Source of the DNA: Prauserella flavalba | GTDB lineage: Bacteria > Actinomycetota > Actinomycetes > Mycobacteriales > Pseudonocardiaceae | Assembly: GCF_003202235.1 (NCBI RefSeq) | Contig: NZ_MASU01000002.1 | Coordinates: 310,001-374,000 of the forward strand | DNA: 64,000 nt | Direction of reading: 5' to 3' | Shown here: positions 53,096 to 61,141 of the stretch, in pieces | Layout: each line of letters starts with the position of its first letter | Position numbering within the stretch: the first letter of the stretch is position 1 | Notes under the pieces: generated by a model | What the model was told of the DNA's origin: nothing | The model's input: only the letters and a program-made list of their open reading frames with translations | Database searches by the model: none | Program-made: the position numbers and the translations under genes

Positions 53096-54301
53096 GTGAC
53101 CGGACCCATCGACCCGAACGGGCAGGATCAGCCGCTCTCATCCGAGGCGAGCACGGATTCCACGCCCCACCCCGCCGTGCCGCCCGCGCAGCCGCCCCAG
53201 CGGCCCGCGTACCCGCCGCAGCAGCAGGCCTACGATCCGAACCTGCCCCCGCTGGCTCCGCAGGCGCAGCAGCCGGCTCAGCCCCAGCACCCGTACGCCC
53301 CGGCGCCCCAGCAGGGCGGTCAGCAGCTGCCGCCGTTGCCGCAGCCGCAGCGCTCGCGGCACGCGCTGGGCAACGGCGCCGACCTCACCGGCGGCCAGTT
53401 CGTCAAGCGCATGAAGCGCACCCCGCAGTCGGGCTGGCGCAAGGCGCTCTACCTGGGCACGGGCAAGCTGATCAACCCGGGGGAGAGCCCGGCCGACCGC
53501 AGGCGCCGCGAGCTGATCTCGCGGGTCAACCAGCCGCTGCGGGGCTGCTACAAGATCGCGATGCTGAGCCTCAAGGGCGGCGTCGGCAAGACCACCACCA
53601 CGACCACGCTCGGGTCCACGTTCGCGTCGCTGCGCGGCGACCGGGTGATCGCGGTGGACGCGAACCCGGACCGGGGCACGCTGTCGCAGAAGATCCCGAT
53701 CGAGACCACGGCGACCGTGCGGCACCTGCTGCGCGACGCCGACCGGATCACGCGCTACAGCGACGTGCGGGCCTACACGTCACAGGGCTCGAGCAGGCTG
53801 GAGATCCTGGCGAGCGAGCAGGATCCCGCTGTCTCGGAGGCGTTCTCGGAGCTCGACTACCGGCGCACGGTGGCGCTGCTGGAGCACTTCTACAACATCG
53901 TCCTCACCGACTGCGGCACCGGACTGATGCACTCGGCGATGAAGGGCGTGCTGGACTCGGCGGACTCGCTCGTGATCGTGTCGTCGGGCTCGGTCGACGG
54001 TGCGCGCAGCGCGTCGGCCACGCTCGACTGGCTCGACGCGCACGGCTACGGCGACCTGGTAAAACGCTCGGTCACGGTGATCAACTCGGTGCGCCCGAAG
54101 GCGGGTTCGGTCGATCTCGACAAGCTGGCCGCGCACTTCGCGGCGCGGACGAGGGGGGTCGTGCGGATCCCGTTCGATCCGCATCTCGAGGAGGGCGCGG
54201 AGATCGAGCTGGAGCGCCTGGAGGAGCCCACCAGGCTCGCGCTGCTCGAACTGGCCGCGACGGTCGCCGACGGCTTCGCCGCCGACCGGATGGTGCGCTG
54301 A
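53096..54301 (+). CDS. MinD/ParA-like ATPase with proline-rich N-terminus (Rv0530/EspI-like)
   Basis: 401 residues. The first 100 residues are Pro/Gln-rich and probably disordered. The ATPase domain has deviant Walker A SLKGGVGKTTTTTTLGS near 157, VIAVDANPDRGTLS near 183 (Walker A'), and Walker B-like IVLTDCGTGL near 266. This architecture recalls EspI-type ATPases of type VII secretion, but no ESX genes are visible; in M. tuberculosis Rv0530 sits in the same place after ccsA. GTG 53096 has GGAGG nine bases upstream. Role unknown. Confidence 0.85.
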   Translation: MTGPIDPNGQDQPLSSEASTDSTPHPAVPPAQPPQRPAYPPQQQAYDPNLPPLAPQAQQPAQPQHPYAPAPQQGGQQLPPLPQPQRSRHALGNGADLTGGQFVKRMKRTPQSGWRKALYLGTGKLINPGESPADRRRRELISRVNQPLRGCYKIAMLSLKGGVGKTTTTTTLGSTFASLRGDRVIAVDANPDRGTLSQKIPIETTATVRHLLRDADRITRYSDVRAYTSQGSSRLEILASEQDPAVSEAFSELDYRRTVALLEHFYNIVLTDCGTGLMHSAMKGVLDSADSLVIVSSGSVDGARSASATLDWLDAHGYGDLVKRSVTVINSVRPKAGSVDLDKLAAHFAARTRGVVRIPFDPHLEEGAEIELERLEEPTRLALLELAATVADGFAADRMVR

Positions 54302-54308
54302 CGCGAAA

Positions 54309-54327
54309 GCCGGCCCCGAGGGCCGGT
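54309..54327. terminator. Bidirectional terminator hairpin
   Basis: GCCGGCC-CCGAG-GGCCGGT, a 7-bp GC-rich stem filling the 25-bp gap between convergent genes ending at 54301 and 54327. Confidence 0.5.
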
Positions 54328-54512
54328 CAGCTCTTGTCGTCCTCGTCGGGCTTCTTCCGATGCTGCTCGCCGAGCTTGCGAAGGAAGTCCGGGTCGTCGT
54401 CGGGAGCGACGGGGCCGGGTCGTTGCGGAACGCCGACGCGTTCGGCCGCGAAGACCCGCCACAACAGGACGGCGATGGTCAGCGCGCCGATCGCCGCGAG
54501 CAGGTAGAGCAT
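54327..54512 (-). CDS. Small single-pass membrane protein
   Basis: 61 residues. One N-terminal membrane helix (MLYLLAAIGALTIAVLLW) and a hydrophilic tail with alternating charges (LGEQHRKKPDEDDKS). AAGGGAGCG precedes ATG 54512. Short, with actinobacterial codon use; no known domain. Function unknown. Confidence 0.65.
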   Translation of the reverse strand: MLYLLAAIGALTIAVLLWRVFAAERVGVPQRPGPVAPDDDPDFLRKLGEQHRKKPDEDDKS

Positions 54513-54649
54513 GCTCGCTCCCTTCGTTGTGCTGCGCGAGGTGGACTGTGCTTACCCCGAGATTAACCTTTTTGCCGGGTTCGGGGGCGGAGGGTGCCCT
54601 GCGTCGTTGAAGGGTTGCCCTCCGTCACCACCATCGCGCGGGCGTCCGG
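54513..54649. other. Gap between two minus-strand small genes, nothing definite
   Basis: 137 bp downstream of bldC and upstream of the small membrane protein gene. It should hold that gene's promoter; no clear hexamer pair or hairpin was recognised. Confidence 0.3.
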
Positions 54650-54859
54650 TCAGGCGCGCTTGGGCTCGCTGGCGTCAGTGGTCAGCTCGGCGAGGAGCTC
54701 GTTGACCTCGGACTCGCGGAACCTGCGGTGCCCTCCGGGGGTGCGGATCGAGCCGATTCGCCCTGCCGTCGCCCAGCGGGTCACCGTCTTCGGGTCCACC
54801 CTGAACAACGCGGCGACCTCGCCCGGTGTCAGTAGCCGTCCTCCCGTGGTCGCGGTCAC
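54650..54859 (-). CDS. bldC: BldC-family developmental DNA-binding protein
   Basis: 69 residues, MerR-like winged helix. LLTPGEVAALFRVDPKTVTR (residues 9-28) and IRTPGGHRRFRESEVNELL (about 38-56) are the recognition helix and wing, close to Streptomyces BldC, which binds direct repeats cooperatively and delays sporulation. GTG 54859 has AAGGAGG six bases upstream. Its presence, with a BldN-type sigma factor 23 kb away, hints at a differentiating actinomycete, though BldC also occurs in non-sporulating relatives. Confidence 0.92.
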   Translation of the reverse strand: MTATTGGRLLTPGEVAALFRVDPKTVTRWATAGRIGSIRTPGGHRRFRESEVNELLAELTTDASEPKRA

Positions 54860-55040
54860 TTTCCGCCTCCTTCACACCATCAGTGCTATACCGAGAGCGC
54901 GTCGGGCTTCACAAACCGGCGTGCCTGGTCTTCAACGACACAATCGTTGCACTTCACCCGCCGGGTACTCGAACGGTTGTCAAAGGGTAAAGAGGTAGTA
55001 AGGGACAAAAGGGCCGGTTCGGACACGGTTCGCCTGGATC

Positions 55041-55046
55041 TAGCCT
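55041..55046 (+). promoter_or_regulatory. -10 element of the Lrp-family gene
   Basis: TAGCCT, six bases before GTG 55053; no Shine-Dalgarno sequence, so probably leaderless. Confidence 0.5.
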
Positions 55047-55052
55047 TGGCCC

Positions 55053-55511
55053 GTGGACCAACTCGACCGCAAGATCATCGCCGAGCTCCGGAACAACGGC
55101 AGGGCCACCTACGCCGAGCTCGGCAGAACCGTCGGCCTCTCCGCTTCATCCGTACACGAACGCGTCGGAAAACTCGAGGCCGCCGGGGTGATCACGGGGT
55201 ATCACGCCGTGGTCGACCCGCGCAGGGTCGGCCTCGGGGTCACCGCGCTCGTCGGCATCCAGCCCACCGACACCGCCTCCGACGACGAGGTCGCCGTCGC
55301 GCTCGGCGAGCTGCCCGAGGTGGAGAGCTGCTACGCGGTCGCGGGCGACGAGGCGTTCGTGGTCAAGGTCAGGGTCGAGACGGTCGACGAGCTGGAACGC
55401 ACCCTCGGCAGGCTCCGCCGCATCGACGGCGTCGCGCGCACCCACACCACGGTGGTGCTGTCGACCCGGTTCGAGGGCCGCCCCAACAACACCGGCCTCG
55501 ACCAGGGGTAG
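55053..55511 (+). CDS. Lrp/AsnC family transcriptional regulator
   Basis: 152 residues. N-terminal HTH (1-60): LDRKIIAELRNNGRATYAEL and VGLSASSVHERVGKLEAAGV; C-terminal RAM ligand-binding domain (65-150), with GDEAFVVKVRVETVDELERT typical. Family members sense amino acids. The small membrane gene and a Cds1-like cysteine desulfhydrase gene follow directly, so it may respond to an amino acid such as cysteine; that is inference from position only. Confidence 0.92.
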   Translation: MDQLDRKIIAELRNNGRATYAELGRTVGLSASSVHERVGKLEAAGVITGYHAVVDPRRVGLGVTALVGIQPTDTASDDEVAVALGELPEVESCYAVAGDEAFVVKVRVETVDELERTLGRLRRIDGVARTHTTVVLSTRFEGRPNNTGLDQG

Positions 55512-55522
55512 CCTCGGAGAGC

Positions 55523-55807
55523 GTGAGCGAACGACCAGGTGAGCACCTCGCCCGCGACCTGACGCTGTACGTGCTGGCGCGCTTCGTGCTGGTGGGCGTG
55601 GTGGCCGCGATTCTCGTGCTGGTGGGAGTGCCGCTGCTCGTGGCACTCGCGGTGGGGCTGGTCGTCGGTCTTCCGCTCGGCCTGCTCCTGCTCCGCAAGC
55701 TCAACGCCCGCGTCACCGCGGGGCTGGCCGCGCGCAACGAGCACCGGGCCCGCGAGCGCGCCACACTGCGGGCGCAGCTGCGCGGGGACACGCCGGAGAC
55801 GGAGTGA
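55523..55807 (+). CDS. DUF4229 small membrane protein
   Basis: 94 residues. Two hydrophobic segments (about 12-30 and 34-57), then a basic amphipathic tail with many Arg/Glu. It matches the actinobacterial DUF4229 pattern seen near menaquinone genes. GTG 55523; the next gene begins in its stop codon. Function unknown. Confidence 0.8.
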   Translation: MSERPGEHLARDLTLYVLARFVLVGVVAAILVLVGVPLLVALAVGLVVGLPLGLLLLRKLNARVTAGLAARNEHRARERATLRAQLRGDTPETE

Positions 55808-56877
55808 GCGAGAGCACCGCCGCGTGGGTCCGGGAGGCCATCCGGGTCCTCGAGGCCGACGCCAACCGCAGCGCCGACACGCATCTGCACGTCTTCCCTT
55901 TACCTTCCGAGTGGGGCATCGACCTCTACCTCAAGGACGAGTCCGTGCACCCCACGGGCTCGCTCAAGCACCGGCTCGCGCGCTCGCTGTTCCTCTACGG
56001 GCTCGTCAACGGCCGGATCGGGCCGGACACGGTGCTCATCGAGGCCTCCAGCGGCTCCACGGCCGTGTCCGAGGCCTACTTCGCCAGGATGCTCGGGCTC
56101 GAGTTCGTGACGGTGGTTCCGCGCAAGACGAGCCAGGAGAAGATCGACCTCATCGAGTTCTACGGCGGCCGGTGTCACTTCGTGGACGCCGCGCCCGCGA
56201 TGTACTCCGAGGCCGAGCGGCTCGCCGCCGAATGCGGCGGGCACTACCTCGACCAGTTCACCTTCGCCGAGCGGGCCACCGACTGGCGCGGCAACAACAA
56301 CATCGCCGAGTCGGTGTTCACGCAGCTGCGCTCGGAGCGGCACCCGGTGCCGTCGTGGATCGTGGTCGGCGCGGGCACGGGCGGCACGAGCGCGACGTTC
56401 GGCCGCTACGTCCGCTACCGCAGGCACCACACGAAGATCGCCGTGGTGGATCCGGAGAACTCGGCGTTCTTCGGCGCATGGGAGACCGGTGCGCTGGACT
56501 ACGCCACCGGCATGCCGTCGCGGATCGAGGGCATCGGCAGGCCGCGCGTGGAGCCGTCGTTCGTGCCGGAGATCATCGACGAGATGTTCCAGGTGCCCGA
56601 CGCGGGCTCGCTCGCGGCGATCAGGTTCCTGCGCGAGCGCACCGGGCACTGGGCGGGCGGTTCGACGGGCACGAACCTCTACGGCGCGTTCACCCTGATC
56701 TCTCGGATGCTCGCCGAGGGGAAACAGGGCAGCGTCGTGACGCTGCTGTGCGACGGCGGGGAGCGCTACGCCAAGACCTACTACGACGACGCGTGGGTGG
56801 CCGAGCAGGGCCACGACCTCGCCCCGCACCGGGCGGCGATGGAGCGGTTCCTGGAAACCGGGCGGTTCCCTAGCTGA
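55804..56877 (+). CDS. PLP-dependent cysteine synthase-fold enzyme (Cds1-like L-cysteine desulfhydrase)
   Basis: 357 residues. Fold-type II PLP enzyme: PLP Lys in [14 protein letters not shown] near residue 56, [16 protein letters not shown] near 80, and the glycine-rich phosphate loop [14 protein letters not shown] near 196. It resembles M. tuberculosis Cds1 (Rv3684), which releases H2S, pyruvate and ammonia from cysteine, more than CysK/CysM; synthase activity cannot be excluded. GTG 55804 overlaps the DUF4229 stop. Convergent with menA, overlapping by 8 bases. Confidence 0.85.
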   Translation: MSESTAAWVREAIRVLEADANRSADTHLHVFPLPSEWGIDLYLKDESVHPTGSLKHRLARSLFLYGLVNGRIGPDTVLIEASSGSTAVSEAYFARMLGLEFVTVVPRKTSQEKIDLIEFYGGRCHFVDAAPAMYSEAERLAAECGGHYLDQFTFAERATDWRGNNNIAESVFTQLRSERHPVPSWIVVGAGTGGTSATFGRYVRYRRHHTKIAVVDPENSAFFGAWETGALDYATGMPSRIEGIGRPRVEPSFVPEIIDEMFQVPDAGSLAAIRFLRERTGHWAGGSTGTNLYGAFTLISRMLAEGKQGSVVTLLCDGGERYAKTYYDDAWVAEQGHDLAPHRAAMERFLETGRFPS

Positions 56878-57760
56878 ACGCGAGCGCGCCGCCGGTCAGG
56901 ACGGCCCAGGCGAGCATGGCCATGCCGGTGCCGCCGAGCACGGGGATCAGGGCCCTGCCCGAGCCGCCGCCCGCGATCGTGCGCACCGGCACCGCCAGCA
57001 GGGGCGCGGCGAGCAGGCCGAGGAACGCGAGCGGGTTCGTGACGCCGAGCGCCACGGTGACCGCGAACGGAACGCTCACGAGCACCAGGTACAGCCGTCG
57101 CGTCCCGGCGTCGCCGAGCTTGACGGCGAGCGTGCGCTTGCCCGCCTCGCGGTCGGTGGGGATGTCGCGGAGGTTGTTGGCCACGAGCACGCCGGTGGAC
57201 AGTGAGCCGATCGCGACCGCGCAGCCGAGCGCCGCCCAGCTGACGGTGCCGGCCTGCACGTAGACCGTGCCGAGCACGGCGGCGAGGCCGAAGAAGACGA
57301 ACACGGCGACCTCGCCGAGGCCGGCGTAGCCGTAGGGCCTGCGACCACCCGTGTAGAACCACGCGCCCGCGATGCACGCGGCACCCAGCAGGAGCAGCCA
57401 CCACGTACCCGTCGCGGCGACGAGCACGAGCCCGAGCACCCCGGCGATGCCGAGCGAGGCGAGTGCGGCGGCGAGCACGACCTTCGGCCTGGCCACGCCG
57501 GAGCCGACCAGCCGCAGCGGGCCGACGCGCTCGGTGTCGGTGCCGCGCACGCCGTCGGAGTAGTCGTTGGCGAAGTTGACGCCGATGATCAGCGCGAGCG
57601 CCACGAGCAGGGCCAGCAGCGACTGCCACCACGAGAACGCGCCGAGCTGCACGGTCGCGCCGACGCCTGCGAGCACGGGGGCGACGGCGTTGGGCAACGT
57701 CCGCGGCCGCGCCCCCTCGATCCACTCCGCAACGGTTGCCATGCCGCCATTCTTCGCCAT
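56870..57760 (-). CDS. menA: 1,4-dihydroxy-2-naphthoate polyprenyltransferase
   Basis: 296 residues from ATG 57760 (GGAG six bases upstream; GTG 57772 is the longest frame). Integral membrane UbiA-family prenyltransferase attaching the isoprenoid tail in menaquinone synthesis. Aspartate-rich motifs: [14 protein letters not shown] near 62 and [19 protein letters not shown] near 180, with about eight membrane helices. It is separated from the other men genes by one secreted-protein gene. Confidence 0.94.
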   Translation of the reverse strand: MAKNGGMATVAEWIEGARPRTLPNAVAPVLAGVGATVQLGAFSWWQSLLALLVALALIIGVNFANDYSDGVRGTDTERVGPLRLVGSGVARPKVVLAAALASLGIAGVLGLVLVAATGTWWLLLLGAACIAGAWFYTGGRRPYGYAGLGEVAVFVFFGLAAVLGTVYVQAGTVSWAALGCAVAIGSLSTGVLVANNLRDIPTDREAGKRTLAVKLGDAGTRRLYLVLVSVPFAVTVALGVTNPLAFLGLLAAPLLAVPVRTIAGGGSGRALIPVLGGTGMAMLAWAVLTGGALAFS

Positions 57761-57782
57761 GCCGATCTCCACCCGGCCCCGA

Positions 57783-57809
57783 CCGCAGTGAAGGTGGCCT
57801 TCACTGCGG
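57783..57809. repeat. Intergenic repeat, copy 7 (single-arm form)
   Basis: CCGCAGTGAAGG-TGG-CCTTCACTGCGG, a 12-bp perfect hairpin with a 3-base loop. It equals one arm of the full element, showing that each arm can exist alone. Confidence 0.85.
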
Positions 57810-57842
57810 CTGGAGTGGGCGAGGCGCGGCGGCTGGAACAGC

Positions 57843-58955
57843 TCAGCACATGGGGGCGGGCAGGGCTTCGCGGATGTGGGCGGCCGAGACGTACATGCCG
57901 GGCGCCAGGCGGTACCAGCGGTCCGAGTGGCCCTGGGAGCCCGCCTGCCACTGCCCCACGGCGACGCACTCGATGCGCACCTGCGCGGCCGGCGCGGCGA
58001 AGCCCACCTGTGGCGCCGAGAGCGACGGTCCCGTGCGCACGTTGAGCGCCCACGGCGCCTCGACGGTGCCCCGCGGCCCGTACCCGGTCCACTGGTAGGT
58101 CACGTTCACCCACGCGTTGTCGGTGAGGCGCAGGCCGTCCCAGAAGGTGCCGTCGGCGAGGTCTATGCCCGCCGGGTTCTTCACCTTGCGCCCGAACTGG
58201 TCGCGCCCGCCGTTGTAGCCGCTCTGGTACGCGGCCTGCGCCTGCGGCACGCCGTGCGGCAGGTCGCGCCACGACTCGCGGTCGGGGTTCCAGTGGTCGT
58301 CCTTGGTGTTCCACGGCCCGACGTCCCACACGGGCGCCCATTCGCAGCGCGTGTTGCCGATGGTGCAGACCTTCACCGTGTAGTCGCCGCCGTCGCGGGT
58401 GGCGAGGCCGCGTCGCGAGGGCAGCGCGACAAAGTGGTCCCGCTCGGTGATCACGTGCCCGTTCGCGGTGGTGCCGCCGACCAGACCCTCGCGCGTGGCG
58501 AAGATCCGGAACGTCGTGCCGTGGGCCGTGTCGCCGGGCTCCGCCGCGGCGTCGTGCCAGGCGGTGAGCGTCACCGGCTTCGGCGCGCCGGAGGCGGTCG
58601 TCACCACGCGGGCCTGCACCGACGTCGTGCGCTCGGGGAGGACGGCCGGTGTGCTCTCGCCGATCTCGATCCACTCCGACCACGTGCCGTCGGCGCGCAG
58701 CCCGCGCACGTCCACGGCGGCACCGGGGCCGGGCGCGGTGGCGGTGACGGCGTTGACGCCGACGTCGAGGTGCTCGACGGGGTGGTCGGTGACGCCGAGC
58801 CCCAGCGGGTCGGTCGTCGCGCGGGCCACGGGGCCGGGTGCGGGGTCGAGGGTCCAGCTGACCGTTTCGTCCGCATCGGCCGAGGCCCCCGGAAGCGTGA
58901 GCGCCAGTCCGATGATCGCCGACAACGCGGCTGACCTGCATCTTCGCTGCTTCAT
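57843..58955 (-). CDS. Secreted protein with C-terminal SH3-like domain
   Basis: 370 residues from ATG 58955. Sec signal peptide ([20 protein letters not shown], cleaved near ADADE). An N-terminal beta-sandwich-like half with [10 protein letters not shown] and a repeated DG pattern resembles domains of secreted N-acetylmuramoyl-L-alanine amidases, but no amidase motif follows. Middle: [20 protein letters not shown] near 217, like a DPBB/NlpC-associated region. C-terminal 70 residues: [16 protein letters not shown], a bacterial SH3 motif. Likely cell-wall binding; function unknown. Confidence 0.8.
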   Translation of the reverse strand: MKQRRCRSAALSAIIGLALTLPGASADADETVSWTLDPAPGPVARATTDPLGLGVTDHPVEHLDVGVNAVTATAPGPGAAVDVRGLRADGTWSEWIEIGESTPAVLPERTTSVQARVVTTASGAPKPVTLTAWHDAAAEPGDTAHGTTFRIFATREGLVGGTTANGHVITERDHFVALPSRRGLATRDGGDYTVKVCTIGNTRCEWAPVWDVGPWNTKDDHWNPDRESWRDLPHGVPQAQAAYQSGYNGGRDQFGRKVKNPAGIDLADGTFWDGLRLTDNAWVNVTYQWTGYGPRGTVEAPWALNVRTGPSLSAPQVGFAAPAAQVRIECVAVGQWQAGSQGHSDRWYRLAPGMYVSAAHIREALPAPMC

Positions 58956-59030
58956 GCCCGCAGGAAAAGCCGCAGCCGCGGGCATGTCAACGAACCACGA
59001 TGTGCCGTCGTAGAACGCCAGCCTGCCGGG

Positions 59031-60170
59031 TTACCCCCGCAGGGTGGAGCGCACGGCGGCGCGGTCGACCTTGCCCGGTCCGATCAGGGGCAGCTCGGCC
59101 ACGAACGCGAGCCGTTTCGGGACGCCCGGCGCGCCCAGCGCCTCGCGCACGAGCGCCTTCAGCTCCTCGGCGGACGGCTCCGGCCCTTCGGGCACCACCG
59201 CCGCCGCCACGATCTGCCCCCACTCCGGGTCCGGCAGCGCCACCACGCACGCCGCCCGCACGCCCGCGTGCGTCGCGAGCACCCGCTCCACGCTGCCTGC
59301 GGGCACCTTCACGCCACCGGTGTTGATCACGTCGTCGGCGCGGCCCAGCACCTCGAGCCGCCCGTCGTCGTGGAGCCTGCCCACGTCGCTCGTGCGGAAC
59401 CAGCCGCCGGAGAACGCCTCGGCGGTCAGCTCCGGCCGCAGCCGGTAGCCGTGCGCGAGCACGTCGCCCGCGATCTCCACGCGGTCACCGTCGCCCAGCC
59501 GCACGCGCACCCCGTCGAGCGGCACGCCCTCGTAGACGCAGCCGCTCGCCGTCTCGCTCATCCCGTACGCCGACACCACGCGCACGCCCGCGTGCGCGGC
59601 CCGCTCGCGCAGCCGGTCGTCGAGACGCGCCCCGCCGAGCACGATCGCGGCGAATCCGTCCGCGCCCGAGCCGCCCGCGTCGAGCAGCCGGGCCAGCTGG
59701 GTGGGCACGAGCGCCGTGTAATGCGGGCCGGGCGAGGCGAACAGTGCGGCCGCGGCCTCGGCGAACGCGGCCGGGTCGAAACCGCCGGACGTGTCGAGCA
59801 CCACCGGTTCCGAGCCCGCGACGTGCGCGCGCACGAGAACCTGCAGGCCACCGACGTAGTTGGCGGGCGTGGCGAGCAGCCAGCGCCCCGGTCCGCCCAG
59901 CCGGGCGTGCGTCGCGTGCGCCGAGGCCAGCAGCGCCTTCGCCGACAGGAGCACGCCCTTGGGCCCGCCCGTGGAACCCGAGGTCGGGATGATCACCGCC
60001 GTGCCCGGTTCGACAGGCGTCTCCGGCTCCATCGCCGCGACCAGGTCGCGGGCGGCAGGGTTGCGCGGGTCGAGCGGCAGGACGGCGGGCCCCCCGTCGA
60101 GAGCGGCGAGCACCGCGGCCCGCAGCTCACCGACCGAGGCGGGATCCCCGCCGGTCCAGACGACGCGCAT
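59031..60170 (-). CDS. menE: o-succinylbenzoate-CoA ligase
   Basis: 379 residues, the short actinobacterial form. Activates o-succinylbenzoate for the MenB reaction. ANL motifs: IIPTSGSTGGPKGVLLS near 60, SAYGMSETASGCVYEG near 202, WFRTSDVGRLHDDGRLEVLG near 262, GRADDVINTGG near 281, and catalytic Lys in LIGPGKVDRAAVR near 365. ATG 60170 shares its first base position with the menB stop (TGATG), so menB-menE are coupled. Confidence 0.95.
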   Translation of the reverse strand: MRVVWTGGDPASVGELRAAVLAALDGGPAVLPLDPRNPAARDLVAAMEPETPVEPGTAVIIPTSGSTGGPKGVLLSAKALLASAHATHARLGGPGRWLLATPANYVGGLQVLVRAHVAGSEPVVLDTSGGFDPAAFAEAAAALFASPGPHYTALVPTQLARLLDAGGSGADGFAAIVLGGARLDDRLRERAAHAGVRVVSAYGMSETASGCVYEGVPLDGVRVRLGDGDRVEIAGDVLAHGYRLRPELTAEAFSGGWFRTSDVGRLHDDGRLEVLGRADDVINTGGVKVPAGSVERVLATHAGVRAACVVALPDPEWGQIVAAAVVPEGPEPSAEELKALVREALGAPGVPKRLAFVAELPLIGPGKVDRAAVRSTLRG

Positions 60171-61093
60171 CAGTAGTAGTACGGGTAGTCCGACCAGTCG
60201 GGCTCGCGCTTCTGGAGGAACGAGTCGCGACCCTCGACGGCCTCGTCCTGCATGTACGCCAGGCGCGTGGTCTCACCCGCGAACAGCTGCTGGCCGACGA
60301 GCCCGTCGTCGATGAGGTTGAACGAGTACTTGAGCATGCGCTGGGCGGTCGGCGACTTGCCGAGCACCTCGAACCCCCACTGCATCGCGGTCTTCTCCAG
60401 CTCCGCGTGCGGGATCGCGGCGTTGACGGCGCCCATCTGGTGCGCCTCCTCGGCGGTGTAGGCCCGGCCGAGGAAGAAGATCTCGCGCGCGAACTTCTGG
60501 CCGACCTGGCGGGCGAGGTAGGCCGAGCCGTACCCGCCGTCGAACGAGCCCACGTCGGCGTCGGTCTGCTTGAACCGCGCGTGCTCCGCGGAGGCGAGCG
60601 TGAGGTCGCACACGACGTGCAGCGAGTGCCCGCCGCCCGCGGCCCAGCCGGGCACCACCGCGATCACGACCTTCGGCATGAACCGGATCAGCCGCTGCAC
60701 CTCGAGAATGTGCAGCCTGCCCGCCCGCGCGGGGTCCACCGTGTCCGAAGTCTCGCCGCTCGCGTACTGATACCCGGACCGACCGCGAATACGCTGGTCA
60801 CCGCCGGAACAAAAGGCCCAGCCCCCGTCCTTGGGTGACGGGCCGTTCCCGGTGAGCAGGACGCAGCCGACGTCCGGGCTCATCCGGGCGTGGTCGAGCG
60901 CGCGGTACAGCTCGTCGACGGTGTGCGGCCGGAAGGCGTTGCGGACCTCGGGACGGTCGAACGCGATCCGGACGATGCGCTTGCCAGATCGGCTCTCCGT
61001 GGAACGGTGGTAGGTGATGTCGGTGAAGTCGAAACCCTCCAGCTGCGTCCACGCGGCGGGGTCGAACAGTTCCGATACCTGGGCGTCATGCAC
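60170..61093 (-). CDS. menB: 1,4-dihydroxy-2-naphthoyl-CoA synthase
   Basis: 307 residues. Crotonase-family ring closure in menaquinone synthesis. AFDRPEVRNAFRPHTVDELY near 45-64, FCSGGDQRIRGRSGYQY near 97 (oxyanion and flexible loop), PGWAAGGGHSLHVVCDLTLA near 151, DVGSFDGGYGSAYLARQVG near 185 with the catalytic Asp, and ending WSDYPYYY. GTG 61093 has TATTCT (61101-61106 on minus) seven bases upstream, so it is probably leaderless. The frame continues far upstream as a shadow of menD and beyond. Confidence 0.96.
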   Translation of the reverse strand: MHDAQVSELFDPAAWTQLEGFDFTDITYHRSTESRSGKRIVRIAFDRPEVRNAFRPHTVDELYRALDHARMSPDVGCVLLTGNGPSPKDGGWAFCSGGDQRIRGRSGYQYASGETSDTVDPARAGRLHILEVQRLIRFMPKVVIAVVPGWAAGGGHSLHVVCDLTLASAEHARFKQTDADVGSFDGGYGSAYLARQVGQKFAREIFFLGRAYTAEEAHQMGAVNAAIPHAELEKTAMQWGFEVLGKSPTAQRMLKYSFNLIDDGLVGQQLFAGETTRLAYMQDEAVEGRDSFLQKREPDWSDYPYYY

Positions 61094-61100
61094 GCTTGGG

Positions 61101-61106
61101 AGAATA
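61101..61106 (-). promoter_or_regulatory. -10 element of menB-menE (leaderless)
   Basis: TATTCT on the minus strand, seven bases before the menB GTG, inside the 48-bp gap to the divergent menD. Any menD promoter must overlap menB coding sequence or this element. Confidence 0.55.
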
Positions 61107-61141
61107 TGCCGTTCATCCGTCAGCCTTGAGGGGGCTCGCTC

